This document shows, one piece after another, positions 51,721 through 60,617 of a stretch of 64,000 nt of DNA (positions are counted from its first letter, which is position 1; the number at the start of each line of letters is the position of its first letter). The stretch is from Amycolatopsis coloradensis (GTDB lineage: Bacteria > Actinomycetota > Actinomycetes > Mycobacteriales > Pseudonocardiaceae). The stretch spans positions 310,001 to 374,000 of the forward strand of contig NZ_MQUQ01000012.1 in NCBI RefSeq assembly GCF_001953865.1, given 5' to 3'. Made by a program: the position numbers and the translations under genes. Under the pieces are notes generated by a model. That model had not been told where the DNA came from, searched no databases, and was given only the letters and a program-made list of their open reading frames with translations.

Positions 51721-53196
51721 GTGCGTAACCCGCTACCCCCCGTCCCGGGGAAGCTGCTCGAAATCGAGGTCTCGGACGACCTGCGGCGCGGCACGCCGCT
51801 GGCCACGCTGATCGCGGCGCCGTCCGAAGAGGACGGTGACGCCGGACTCGGGGAGATCGGGGGCGTGCGGCCGACCGGCAAGGCCGGCGACGTGCAGACC
51901 GTGCCGACCGGCGGCACCCGCTGGCTCGCGGGCGTCGGCGACGGGGAACCGCGGCAGTACCGCAAAGCCGGCGCCGCGCTGATCCGCGCCGTCTCCTCGG
52001 CGCTGGAGGACGACGTCAAGGCAGGCCAGAAGGCGTTCCGCACCTTCGCCGTCGAGCTGCCCGAGGACGCGGGCGCCGAGCACGTCGAGGAGCTGGCGTT
52101 CGGCCTGTTGCTCGGCGGCTACCGGTTCACGGTGACGGCCGAGGAGCCGAAGCCGAGCCCGCGGACCGTGCGGCTGCTGACCCGCTACGAGCGCGCCGTG
52201 CCCGCGTACGAGAGGGTGCTGGAGTGGGTTCGCGAACTCGCCGCGGCCGCCTCGTTCGCCCGCGACCTGGCGAACGCGCCTTCGAACGTCAAGACCCCCG
52301 CCTGGCTCGCCGACACCGCCGCGCGCGTCGCCGGCGGCCTCCCGGACCTGACCGTTTCGGTCCGGGACGAGAAGTGGCTGGCGGAGCGGGGCTTCGGCGG
52401 TGTGCTGGCCGTCGGTGGCGGTTCGGTCGCGCCGCCGAGGCTGATCGAGCTGGAGTACCGGCCGCGCGGGGCGACCACGCATCTGCTGCTGGTCGGCAAG
52501 GGCATCACCTTCGACACCGGCGGTCTCTCGATCAAACCGGCCGACGGCATGCACCTCATGCGTACCGACATGGCCGGCGGCGCGGCGATCATCGCCGCGG
52601 TCCGCGCGATCGCCGCGCTCGGCCTGCCGGTCAAGGTGACCGGGCTGGTGCCCGCCGCCGAGAACCACGTGTCCGGCTCGTCGTACCGGCCCGGTGACAT
52701 CGTCCGGCACTACGGCGGCAAGACGACCGAAGTGGGCAACACCGACGCCGAAGGCCGCATGGTCCTCGCCGACGCGCTCGTCTACGGCATCGAGAAGCAC
52801 AAACCGGACGCCGTGATCGACGCGGCGACGCTGACCGGCGCCATGAAGGTGTCGCTCGGCGTCCGGACCGGCGGCGTCTTCGCCACCGACGACGCGCTCG
52901 CGGAGCGGGTCACGAAGGCGGGCGAGCGGGTCGGCGAGGCGTGGTGGCGGATGCCGCTGCTGGAGGACCTCGCCGAGACCGTGCAGGGCTCGCTCGGCGA
53001 CGTCCGGCAGGCACCCGGCGGGCCCGGCGGCATCGTCGCGGCGTTGTTCCTGCGGGAGTTCGTCGGCGACGTGCCGTGGGCGCACCTCGACATCGCCGGC
53101 CCGGCGCGGGCCGACAAGACCTACGCCGACGTCGTGCCGGGAGCCACCGGTTTCGCGGCCCGGACGCTGGTCGAACTGGTCGCTTCCTACGCCTGA
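51721..53196 (+). CDS. pepA: leucyl aminopeptidase (M17)
   Basis: This 491-aa M17 peptidase removes N-terminal leucine-type residues. Metal and catalytic residues are in GKGITFDTGGLSIKPADGMHLMRTDMAGGA (Lys and Asp), and NTDAEGRMVLADAL (Asp, Glu and catalytic Arg), followed by TLTGAM. GTG 51721 leaves a 90-base gap after the DUF3117 gene. The N-terminal domain starts PLPPVPGKLLEIEVSDD. Cytoplasmic; likely hexameric. Confidence 0.93.
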   Translation: MRNPLPPVPGKLLEIEVSDDLRRGTPLATLIAAPSEEDGDAGLGEIGGVRPTGKAGDVQTVPTGGTRWLAGVGDGEPRQYRKAGAALIRAVSSALEDDVKAGQKAFRTFAVELPEDAGAEHVEELAFGLLLGGYRFTVTAEEPKPSPRTVRLLTRYERAVPAYERVLEWVRELAAAASFARDLANAPSNVKTPAWLADTAARVAGGLPDLTVSVRDEKWLAERGFGGVLAVGGGSVAPPRLIELEYRPRGATTHLLLVGKGITFDTGGLSIKPADGMHLMRTDMAGGAAIIAAVRAIAALGLPVKVTGLVPAAENHVSGSSYRPGDIVRHYGGKTTEVGNTDAEGRMVLADALVYGIEKHKPDAVIDAATLTGAMKVSLGVRTGGVFATDDALAERVTKAGERVGEAWWRMPLLEDLAETVQGSLGDVRQAPGGPGGIVAALFLREFVGDVPWAHLDIAGPARADKTYADVVPGATGFAARTLVELVASYA

Positions 53197-53204
53197 CCTG
53201 CGGT

Positions 53205-53816
53205 TCACCTGCGGGGCGGTAGCGAGGGACCTTTGCTATCGCCCCGCGGGCGCACCCTGGGCATCGGCTGGGTCGGCGCGTCACCGGCGTGCGCGGTGAG
53301 CCGGCGGGCGAGCCCAGTCACGGGGCCCGTCAGGTACCGGAACACGAGCCACGCGGTCACGGAGCCGAGGACGAGTCCGGCGAGGACGTCGTGCGGGTAA
53401 TGCGCGCCGACGAAGACCCGCGAGAAGCCCATGAGCAGGGCGCCCGGGAGCACCCACGGCGCGAGCCGCCGCCAGGCGAGCGCGAGCCCGACGGCGGCCG
53501 CCGCCGCGATCGTGGAGTGATTGCTCGGGAAGGACCAGTCGCCTGCCGCGGGGCATTCGACGAGCGTGACGAGATTCCGGCAGGGCCGGTCCTCACGGAT
53601 CACGAGCTTCGCCGCTTCGCTGATCAGGTACGCGATCGCGGTCGCGGCAGGCACCAGCAGCGACACCGCGATCCTGGCCGGCGAGGGGCGAGCCCGCCAG
53701 AAGACCCAGGCCATCAGTGCGGCGAAGATCAGCAGTCCCGCGTCGGTGAACAGGACGCCTGATGCCTGAAGCCAACTCGGACTCTCACCGGCCATCTCCA
53801 CGATGTCGTCGTACAT
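53205..53816 (-). CDS. PAP2 family phosphatase, C-terminus coded by a repeat
   Basis: This 203-aa membrane protein has the three PAP2 motifs: KLVIREDRPC (KxxxxxxRP), SFPSNHS (PSxH) and SRVFVGAHYPHDV (SRxxxxxHxxxD), with about five or six membrane segments. It would dephosphorylate a lipid diphosphate or similar. The last residues, RGDSKGPSLPPRR, come from a family-B repeat at 53221-53243 inserted over the original gene end, so the tail is acquired. ATG 53816. It converges on pepA with an 8-base gap. Confidence 0.88.
   Translation of the reverse strand: MYDDIVEMAGESPSWLQASGVLFTDAGLLIFAALMAWVFWRARPSPARIAVSLLVPAATAIAYLISEAAKLVIREDRPCRNLVTLVECPAAGDWSFPSNHSTIAAAAAVGLALAWRRLAPWVLPGALLMGFSRVFVGAHYPHDVLAGLVLGSVTAWLVFRYLTGPVTGLARRLTAHAGDAPTQPMPRVRPRGDSKGPSLPPRR
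53221..53243. repeat. family-B repeat inside the PAP2 3' end
   Basis: AGCGAGGGACCTTTGCTATC lies in the coding sequence; with its flanks it forms an 11-bp stem GGGGCGGTAGC/GCTATCGCCCC with one mismatch around the stop region. Confidence 0.75.
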
Positions 53817-53886
53817 TCACCCTAAATTAGTGAAAATGACGGACTCATCGCCTTGTGCGAAAGGCAGTGACCGACCCTGACGATCG

Positions 53887-54770
53887 TCACCCGTGCTCGG
53901 CGCGGACCCGATCCCGGAACCTCATGACGGCGGGCGGCAGGACGACGTCCTTGCGCCACGCCAGTCCGATGGTCCGCCCGACCGGTGGCACCAGCGGGAC
54001 TTCGGCGACGCCCGCCGGGCTGCCGGGTTCGAACCGGGGGAGCAGCGCCACCCCGAGCCCGGCCGCGACCAGTCCTCGGACGGTGTCGGACTCCTGGCCC
54101 TCGAAAGCGATCTTCGGCTCGAAGCCGGCTTCGGCGCACAGGTCGTCAGTGATGGTGCGGAGGCCGTAGCCGGTCTCGAGGAGGACGAACTCCTCGTCCT
54201 TGAGGTCCTCGATGGCGGCACTGGGCCGGTCGGCGAACCGGTGCGACGTCGGGACGGAGAGAAAGATCTCCTGTTCGCCGAGGACGGCGGTGTCGAGCAG
54301 CGGGTCTTCGACGGGCGCGGGGGCGAGCAGCGCGAGGTCGAGTTCACCGCTGGTCAGCCTGTCGACTATGTCCTGACGTGAGCCTTGGACCAGCGTGAAG
54401 CGTACGTGCGGGTGGTCCGCGCGGTAGCCGCGGAGCAGGGTGGGGGCCAGCGACCGGCCGAGCAGGTGCAGGAAGCCGAGGACGATGTGCCCGGAGCCGG
54501 GATCGACTTCTTCGCGGGCTTAGCGGACTCCGGCGTCGACGGTGGCGAGGGCGCGTTCGGCGGCGTCGGCCAGCAGTTCGGCGGCGCGGGTGAGGCGGAT
54601 GCGCGGCCGTCGGGGACGGTCAGCGGAGCGCCGAGGGCCTCACCGAGCGCGGCGATCCGGCGGCTCACCGTCGGCTGCGGGACACCGAGGAGTTCGGCGG
54701 CGCGTGTGACGTTCGTCGTGCGGCGCAGTGCGGAGAGCAGCGCGAGCTGCGGGGCTAGCTGGGCGGTCAT
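53887..54770 (-). pseudogene. broken LysR family regulator
   Basis: The coding sequence reads well as a LysR protein if two lesions are allowed. ATG 54770 gives MTAQLAPQLALLSALRRTTNVTRAAELLGVPQPTVSRRI, a clear helix-turn-helix. Near 54605 one base is missing: the frame GRASAS should be GRRIRLTRAAELL. Near 54525 the frame meets TAA (probably from GAA) just before AREEVDPGSGHIVLGFLH. The effector domain then runs intact to RVRAEHG and its stop at 53887. Divergent from the MFS gene, its former target. If the reads are right this regulator is dead. Confidence 0.7.
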
Positions 54771-54848
54771 CCTTTCATTCAGCACGGTATCGATTGTGGC
54801 AGAGGAACGTATTAGACGTATCGTTTAGCCAGGCTTAGCTTCAAGATC

Positions 54849-56204
54849 GTGCCTGCCACCGGAACCACCCGCCGCGTGACGATCGCCGTCGCCGCGGCCG
54901 GGATCTCCTCGTTCGCCCTGCTCTACGCGCCGCAGCCGGTGCTGCCGCAGCTGGCCGAGCAGTACCACCTCGACCCGGGCGGCGCTTCGCTCGCGGTGAG
55001 CGTCGCGACCGGCGCGCTCGCGATCGCCGTGCTGCCGATCGCGGCGCTCTCCGAGATCGTGGGACGGCGTCCGGTGATCATCGCTTCGGTGGTTTCGGCG
55101 GCCGTGTTCGGTTTTCTGCTGCCGCTGGCTCCCAGCTATCCGGCGCTGCTCGTGCTGCGGGCGCTCCAGGGCGTCGCCATCGCGGGGTTCCCCGGAGTGG
55201 CGGCGGCCTACCTCGCGGAACGGTTCGGCAAGGCCGGGCTCGCGGCGGCGGTGGGCGCGATGGTCGCCGGGAACACCGTCGGCGGCATGGTCGGCAGGCT
55301 CGCGGCCGGGTTCACCGCCGGTCCGTTCGGCTATCACGGCGCGCTGGTCGTCGTCGCGGTGATCGGGCTGGTCTGCGCGGTGGTCACGGTGGTGGCCCTG
55401 CCGCCGGGGGAGCAAGGGACCTTTGCTGTCACTTCTGGGGATCGCCGCAGGTCAGAGGAGCTGCGCGGGCATGGGCGAGCGGTCCTCGCGGGCCTTGGCG
55501 CGGCCGTGCGGAAGCCGGTCCTGCTGGTCCAGTACGCGGTCGCGCTGCTGGCGATGGGCTCGTTCGTCGCACTGTACAACGCCGCCGGATTCCGGCTGAC
55601 CGGCGAACCACTGGACCTCTCGCCCGCGATCGCGTCGCTCGTCTTCCTCGCCTACGCGATGGGCGCGGTCTCGTCGGCGACCGCGGGCAAGCTCGTCGGC
55701 CGGTTCGGACGCCGCCGGTCGCTCGCCGGCGCGCTGGTGCTCACGATCGCCGGGGCCGCGCTGACGCTGCCCGATTCGCTGCCGCTGGTCATCGCCGGGT
55801 TCGTCGTGCTGACCGGCGCGTTCTTCGCCGCCCACTCCGTCGCCAACGGGTGGGCCGCGGCGGAGGCGCCCGAGAACGCCCGGGGCCAGGTGGGTGGTCT
55901 CTACACGCTTTCGTACTACCTCGGCAGCAGCATCGGCGGCGCCGTCGGCGCGACCGTCTACGGGCACGCGGGCTGGACGTGGCTGATCGCGCTCACCGCC
56001 TGCTGGCTCGCCTTCGCGGCCGCCGCCGTGGTCAGCGTGGCCAGCGTGGTCACGGACCAAGGCGATAGCAAAGGTCCCTTGCTACGCGATGGCGGCGACC
56101 AGCAACCCGCCACCCACCGGCAACAGCGCCGGGACCAGCCGCTCGTCCTCCCGGAAGGCCCGCGCGACCTCGCGCAGCGCCAGGGTGTCCGGATCCCGCC
56201 GTGA
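54849..56204 (+). CDS. MFS transporter with repeat-derived insert and extended C-terminus
   Basis: This ~451-aa major-facilitator protein has 12 membrane helices: SSFALLYAPQPVLPQLAEQYH after helix 1, GRRPVI in the loop 2-3, FPGVAAAYLAERF, VLLVQYAVALLAMGSFVALYNAAGF for helix 7, and YYLGSSIGGAVGATVYG. It resembles YNFM-type drug exporters. Between helices 6 and 7 lies PPGEQGTFAVTSGDRRRSEE, coded by a family-B repeat. After helix 12 the frame runs through a second repeat (SKGPLL) into antisense of the convergent O-methyltransferase gene for 123 bases, so the native end was probably near 56060. Confidence 0.87.
   Translation: MPATGTTRRVTIAVAAAGISSFALLYAPQPVLPQLAEQYHLDPGGASLAVSVATGALAIAVLPIAALSEIVGRRPVIIASVVSAAVFGFLLPLAPSYPALLVLRALQGVAIAGFPGVAAAYLAERFGKAGLAAAVGAMVAGNTVGGMVGRLAAGFTAGPFGYHGALVVVAVIGLVCAVVTVVALPPGEQGTFAVTSGDRRRSEELRGHGRAVLAGLGAAVRKPVLLVQYAVALLAMGSFVALYNAAGFRLTGEPLDLSPAIASLVFLAYAMGAVSSATAGKLVGRFGRRRSLAGALVLTIAGAALTLPDSLPLVIAGFVVLTGAFFAAHSVANGWAAAEAPENARGQVGGLYTLSYYLGSSIGGAVGATVYGHAGWTWLIALTACWLAFAAAAVVSVASVVTDQGDSKGPLLRDGGDQQPATHRQQRRDQPLVLPEGPRDLAQRQGVRIPP
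55411..55432. repeat. family-B repeat in frame inside the MFS gene
   Basis: AGCAAGGGACCTTTGCTGTC with flanks encodes EQGTFAVTSG in the central loop of the transporter without breaking the frame. Confidence 0.8.
56061..56084. repeat. family-B repeat at the MFS 3' end
   Basis: GGCGATAGCAAAGGTCCCTT followed by GCTA encodes DSKGPLL at the apparent transporter end and lies just past the convergent O-methyltransferase stop. Confidence 0.75.
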
Positions 56205-56732
56205 GGGATCCGTCACCCTGGCCCCCGAGACGTTGTGAAACGCCAGTATCCCGCCGGGCCGCAGCAGCGCGACGGCCTTCTCATAGCAACTCGGGTACTC
56301 GATCGGCGCCGAATCGACGAACACCAGGTCGTATCCGCCAGGGGTGAGCCGAGGCAGAACGTCGAGCGCGCGGCCCATGATCAGCCGGGTCCGCCCCGGC
56401 GGATAACCCGCCTCGCGGAACGCCGACCGCGCCGCCCGGTGGTACTCCGGTTCGATGTCGATCGAGGTCAGGATCCCGTCGTCGACCATGCCCCTGAGCA
56501 GGCACAACCCGCTCACTCCCGCTCCGGTCCCGACCTCGACGACGGCCTTCGCGCGCAGCGTCGTCGCCAGGAAACGCAGGGTCGCGCCGGCGCCCGCGCT
56601 CAGCGGACCGCACCCCAGGTCGGCCGACCGCGCCCGCGCGGTGGCCAGTACCTCGTCGTCGGGGAGGTACCCGTCGACGAGGTCGGCGTCGGCGGCCTCG
56701 GCTGGCGAGCCCGCATGCGTCCCGGAATTCAC
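56082..56732 (-). CDS. class I SAM-dependent O-methyltransferase
   Basis: This 216-aa protein has the SAM site VVEVGTGAGVSGLCLL (motif I), SIDIEPEYHRAAR, YDLVFVDSAP and LRPGGILAFHNV, typical of catechol/caffeoyl-CoA O-methyltransferases. M. tuberculosis Rv1220c occupies the matching place before sigE. Acceptor unknown. It converges on the MFS gene. Confidence 0.9.
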   Translation of the reverse strand: MNSGTHAGSPAEAADADLVDGYLPDDEVLATARARSADLGCGPLSAGAGATLRFLATTLRAKAVVEVGTGAGVSGLCLLRGMVDDGILTSIDIEPEYHRAARSAFREAGYPPGRTRLIMGRALDVLPRLTPGGYDLVFVDSAPIEYPSCYEKAVALLRPGGILAFHNVSGARVTDPSRRDPDTLALREVARAFREDERLVPALLPVGGGLLVAAIA

Positions 56733-56857
56733 ACGCGGAGGTTAGCGCTGCCTGTGGACAAAACAGCGAAGACTCCCTGCTACCGAACTTCTCAGCCTCC
56801 TCTCAGTCCAGTCTCACTAGAAACATAAGCAGGCCGGAGAGACTGGGTCTCGACAAC

Positions 56858-56886
56858 GGGAACACCGTGCAGATCGCCCGCGTTGG
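56858..56886 (+). promoter_or_regulatory. ECF sigma-E-type promoter of sigE
   Basis: GGGAAC (56858-56863), a 17-base spacer and CGTTGG (56881-56886) match the actinobacterial SigE consensus (GGAAC, 16-18 bases, CGTT). The expected transcript start is about 20 bases before ATG 56913, so sigE is probably autoregulated. Confidence 0.75.
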
Positions 56887-56912
56887 GTGGAGTAGTTAGG
56901 GAGAAGACGCTG

Positions 56913-57533
56913 ATGGAGGTGCCTACTTCCCCGATGCAGGAAACGATGCAGGACCAGCACGCGGACCAGGTCACGCCGGTCACCGTGGACGAGGCCGCTT
57001 GGACGCCGCCGTCTTGGGACGAGGTCGTGCGTGAGCACGCCGACCGCGTGTACCGGCTGGCGTACCGGCTGACCGGTAACGCCCACGACGCCGAGGACTT
57101 GACGCAGGAGACCTTCATCCGGGTCTTCCGCTCCCTCGCGTCCTACAAGCCCGGCACATTCGAGGGCTGGTTGCACCGCATCACCACGAACCTCTTCCTC
57201 GACATGGCCCGCCGCCGCTCACGCGTGCGGATGGAAGGCCTCCCCGAGGACACCGACCGCATCGTCGGTGACGACCCGAGCCCCGAGCAGGTCTACTCGG
57301 ACACCCATCTCGACCCGGACCTGCAAGCCGCGCTCGACGAGTTGCCGCCCGAGTTCCGTGCCGCGGTCGTGCTGTGCGACGTCGAAGGCCTCTCGTACGA
57401 GGAGATCGGCGCCACCCTCGGTGTCAAGCTCGGCACCGTGCGCAGCCGGATCCACCGCGGCCGCCAGGCACTTCGCGCTTCTTTGGAGCGTCGTCGCGCC
57501 GCGGCGCAGGAGTCTGCGAAGGTGGGGGTATGA
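56913..57533 (+). CDS. sigE: ECF RNA polymerase sigma factor SigE
   Basis: This ~206-aa sigma-70 family factor has region 2 (about 40-110: [39 protein letters not shown]) and region 4 (about 145-200: [44 protein letters not shown]). It directs the surface-stress response. ATG 56913 follows a GGGAG site and lies after the promoter at 56858, so the longer GTG reading is excluded. Followed at once by its anti-sigma gene. Confidence 0.94.
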   Translation: MEVPTSPMQETMQDQHADQVTPVTVDEAAWTPPSWDEVVREHADRVYRLAYRLTGNAHDAEDLTQETFIRVFRSLASYKPGTFEGWLHRITTNLFLDMARRRSRVRMEGLPEDTDRIVGDDPSPEQVYSDTHLDPDLQAALDELPPEFRAAVVLCDVEGLSYEEIGATLGVKLGTVRSRIHRGRQALRASLERRRAAAQESAKVGV

Positions 57534-58207
57534 CCGCACCGCGAGGCTGGGGACTCCCCGAGTCGCATCTGCTTCCGGACGCCATCGTCGCCTTCGTGGA
57601 CGGCGAGTTGAGTCTCGGCGCCCAGGACAGGGCATCGGCGCATATCGCCCGCTGCCAGGCGTGCGCGGCCGAGGTCTCGGCGCAGCGGCAGGCCGTCACC
57701 GCCGTGAAGCAGGCAGGCGCCCCGTCGATGTCGGCGGGTTTCCTGGCCAGCCTGTGCTCCATCCCGCAGAACACCGAACTCCCCAGCGCGCCGGACAACC
57801 TGGCGATGACCGCCGACGGTCAGCTGGTGGCCATCCAGCGGCCCGACCGGGTCGCGGGTCTTCGTGACACCGGAGTCCTGGGTGGGACAGCGCCGTTGGG
57901 ATCGTCGGCGCCACTGGGTCAGTCCCCGAATGTCCTCGGTGGCGGAAAGCTCGGCCTCGCCCGCCGGAAGTACGCGCAGGGTGCCGGAGTCGTCGTTTCG
58001 GGTCTGGTGCTGAGCGCCTTGGCCCTGGTCGCGACCTCGGGTGACGGCGTGGAAGACCAGCCGAGCCCCGCTTTCGTACCTCCGCAGGGCGTCAACGCCG
58101 GTCTGCTGCCCGCGCAGCTGGGCGGCGGCACCAAACCGGAACCGCCGCGCAGCACCGCGCCGAGCCCTAGCACGTCGACAGCGCCCATGCCCGTGTCGGT
58201 CCGCTGA
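57530..58207 (+). CDS. rseA: anti-sigma factor RseA
   Basis: This 225-aa protein has an N-terminal zinc-binding anti-sigma domain with [12 protein letters not shown] (H-x3-C-x2-C), which holds SigE, then a Ser/Pro/Gly-rich linker and one membrane span (about 150-172, [17 protein letters not shown]) with a proline/threonine-rich tail. ATG 57530 overlaps the sigE stop (ATGA), so both are made together. Regulated proteolysis or redox at the cysteine centre would free SigE. Confidence 0.9.
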   Translation: MTAPRGWGLPESHLLPDAIVAFVDGELSLGAQDRASAHIARCQACAAEVSAQRQAVTAVKQAGAPSMSAGFLASLCSIPQNTELPSAPDNLAMTADGQLVAIQRPDRVAGLRDTGVLGGTAPLGSSAPLGQSPNVLGGGKLGLARRKYAQGAGVVVSGLVLSALALVATSGDGVEDQPSPAFVPPQGVNAGLLPAQLGGGTKPEPPRSTAPSPSTSTAPMPVSVR

Positions 58208-58216
58208 TCCGCTTCG

Positions 58217-58861
58217 TCAGGGTTTGACGAAGCAGATCGTCGCGCTCTTGAAGTTCGAAGTCCCGTAGCTGGCGTAGGAGATGACCTCCGCCGTGCCTTC
58301 GGCGCACGGGCTGTTCACCATGCTCATCTTCGGGAAGACCTCGCTGATCCGCAGCCGCGCCGAGCCGCAGTCCTTCAGCGGCGGCGGGGTCTTGGTCTCG
58401 ATGTCGTCGAAACACAGCCCGACCTTGGCGTTGATCGCCAGGCACAAGGCGACGCCGTCCCCGCGCACCGGCCTCGGGACGGAGTACTGGTAGAAGCCTT
58501 CCTTACAGTTCCAATCGCCCTTGTCGACGCCGGTGAGGCTCACCGCGTACGGCGTTTGAGGCGAGTCGCACGGCGTCTTGACCGCGTCGGCCTCCTTGCC
58601 GGAACCGGTCAACACGACGCAGTCGCCTTCGGTCAGCGCCTTCGCCTGCTTCTCCGGCCCAGCGGCCGCCTTCATCACGAAGATCAGGCCGAGCCCGCCG
58701 CCGACCACCACGAGTGCGGCGACGAGCAGCAGCACTTTCACCTTGGTGGACAGGCCTTTCTTCTTGGGTGGGTGCTGCGGCCAGCCTTGCTGCTGGGGCC
58801 ACTGCTGGTGCTGGTGCCACTGCTGTTGAGGTGGGAAATGTCCTCCATGATTCTCTGACAT
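58217..58861 (-). CDS. cysteine-rich membrane-anchored protein
   Basis: This ~214-aa protein begins with a Gln/His/Trp/Pro-rich stretch (HFPPQQQWHQHQQWPQQ), then one membrane span (about 40-62, VLLLVAALVVVGGGLGLIFVM) and an exported domain with eight cysteines (DCVVL, TPCDSP, NCKEG, LCLAI, LCFDD, DCGSA, SPCAEG, ICFVK). It resembles actinobacterial LppU/SCO3897-type proteins. It is inserted on the opposite strand between rseA and htrA, breaking the usual operon. Function unknown; start ATG 58861 is the family-like MSENHGGHF. Confidence 0.8.
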   Translation of the reverse strand: MSENHGGHFPPQQQWHQHQQWPQQQGWPQHPPKKKGLSTKVKVLLLVAALVVVGGGLGLIFVMKAAAGPEKQAKALTEGDCVVLTGSGKEADAVKTPCDSPQTPYAVSLTGVDKGDWNCKEGFYQYSVPRPVRGDGVALCLAINAKVGLCFDDIETKTPPPLKDCGSARLRISEVFPKMSMVNSPCAEGTAEVISYASYGTSNFKSATICFVKP

Positions 58862-59018
58862 GTGCTTTAGACGGCCGGAAGTGAGACAAGGTTGCTTCAA
58901 GTGTCACATTTCTGGTCGTTCCGGGGAATCAACGCGCACTTCACCGTGGTCACGGCAGAATCGAGGTCGAGGCCTGGCGTACTCTCGCGTCCGGCCAACC
59001 TGATCTCAGCCCCGGGGA

Positions 59019-60563
59019 ATGATGACCGAGCAGCCGAACGCGAATCCGCAGCAGCCTGGTGACCCGGCGGGTGATCGGCTGGCGCCGCGCCCCCTGGCCC
59101 GGCCTGCCGTCGATCCGGCTCAGGCGGCCACGTTCGGCAGGCCGCGTGGCGTCGACGGCGCCTTCGACAAGCTGTACCAGCCCGGCACGAACGGGCAGGC
59201 CACGCCGGGGGTGAACCTGGCGCCGCCGACGCCGGAATCGCTCGCCGAGGCCTTCCGCCGCCCGCCGGGCGCCGAAGGTGTCGTGCTGGAGCGGCCGCAC
59301 GGGTCCAACGGCTCCGAAGCGTCCGAAAACGGCGCGGAAGGCCCGCTCTGGACCACGACCTCGGATCCATGGCGTGATCCCTCCGCCGGTGCGGTGCTCG
59401 CGGGGCCCGCCGTGCAGGCGGAGTCGGAACCGGAGAGGGACGCGAAGCGCCCGCAAGGCGCGTTGCTGAGCCTTCCGGAAGTCCTCTTCGGGCGGCGTGT
59501 GCAGACGAAGGCGCTGGCGATGCTCGCCGCCGTCGCGCTGGTCGTCGGCGCCGCGGGTGGCCTGATCGGCTGGTGGTTCGCCGACACCGGCACCGAACTG
59601 ACCGGGCAGGCCAGTATCTCCGAGGCCGACGCGGCCAAGGAGCGTCCGGCGGGCTCGATCGCCGACATCGCCCACCGCGTGGCGCCCGCGGTCGTCTCGC
59701 TCGAGGTGTTCAAGCCCGGCGCCGACGCCGGTCAGCAGGGTTCCGGCGTCGTCATCGACAACCAGGGCTACGTGCTCACCAACGAGCACGTGATCTCCGC
59801 CGCGACGGCCGACTCGGCCACCAAGGTCACCGCTGTGTTCTTCGACGGCAAGCGCGTCGAGGCGAAGGTCGTCGGCGCCGACGCCAAGACGGACCTGGCC
59901 GTGGTCAAGGTCGACGTCAAGAACCTGACCGCACTGCAGGTCGGGAAGTCGTCCGACCTGGCCGTCGGCGACTCGGTGATCGCCGTCGGTTCACCGCTGG
60001 CCTTGCAGAACTCCGTCACCGCCGGCATCGTGAGCGCGCTCAACCGCCCGGTGACCGCGGGTGGCGACGGCGGCAGCGCGCCGGTGATCTACGAGGCCAT
60101 CCAGACCGATGCCGCGATCAACCACGGCAATTCGGGCGGCGCGCTCGTCGACGCGACCGGTGCGCTGGTCGGGATCAACTCGGCGATCCGCTCGTCCAGC
60201 GCCGAGGGTGGCAGCATCGGCATCGGATTCGCCATCCCGAGCGACTACGCGGTGAAGATCGCGAAAACGCTGATCAAGGACGGAAAGGTCGTCCACCCCG
60301 ACATCGGCATCAACGCTTCGTCGACCGTCGCGGGCTCCAGCACCATGGGCGCGCAGGTCCGCAATGTCGCCCCTGGTGGCCCGGCCGCGTCGGCCGGGAT
60401 CAAGGAAGGCGACGTCATCACCGAGGTCGGCGGGCGGCTCGTGCGCGACTCGGCGGAGCTGCTCGTCGCGGTCCGCGCACGCGAAGTCGGCGAGATGGTC
60501 CCTGTCCGGCTTGTCCGGGATGGGTCGTCGCTTGTGGTGGACGTGAAACTGGCCTCCGACTAG
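59019..60563 (+). CDS. htrA: HtrA-like envelope serine protease
   Basis: This 514-aa protein has a long cytoplasmic proline-rich N-terminus, one membrane span (about 168-192, ALAMLAAVALVVGAAGGLIGWW), a trypsin-like domain with catalytic His257 (TNEHV), Asp292 (KTDLAV) and Ser372 (NHGNSGGAL), and a C-terminal PDZ domain (about 415-505, GGPAASAGIKEGDVITEVGG). It degrades misfolded envelope proteins under SigE control (Rv1223 place). The paired ATGs at 59019/59022 give equally good starts. Confidence 0.94.
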   Translation: MMTEQPNANPQQPGDPAGDRLAPRPLARPAVDPAQAATFGRPRGVDGAFDKLYQPGTNGQATPGVNLAPPTPESLAEAFRRPPGAEGVVLERPHGSNGSEASENGAEGPLWTTTSDPWRDPSAGAVLAGPAVQAESEPERDAKRPQGALLSLPEVLFGRRVQTKALAMLAAVALVVGAAGGLIGWWFADTGTELTGQASISEADAAKERPAGSIADIAHRVAPAVVSLEVFKPGADAGQQGSGVVIDNQGYVLTNEHVISAATADSATKVTAVFFDGKRVEAKVVGADAKTDLAVVKVDVKNLTALQVGKSSDLAVGDSVIAVGSPLALQNSVTAGIVSALNRPVTAGGDGGSAPVIYEAIQTDAAINHGNSGGALVDATGALVGINSAIRSSSAEGGSIGIGFAIPSDYAVKIAKTLIKDGKVVHPDIGINASSTVAGSSTMGAQVRNVAPGGPAASAGIKEGDVITEVGGRLVRDSAELLVAVRAREVGEMVPVRLVRDGSSLVVDVKLASD

Positions 60564-60617
60564 CCGGTCCGGCCGGGTACCCTGAACGGGAAGACGCCGA
60601 GGCGGAGGTTCACACGG

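Noticed and set aside
56883-56912. longer SigE starting at GTG 56883
   Set aside because: The SigE-type promoter covers this codon, so the transcript would begin after it.
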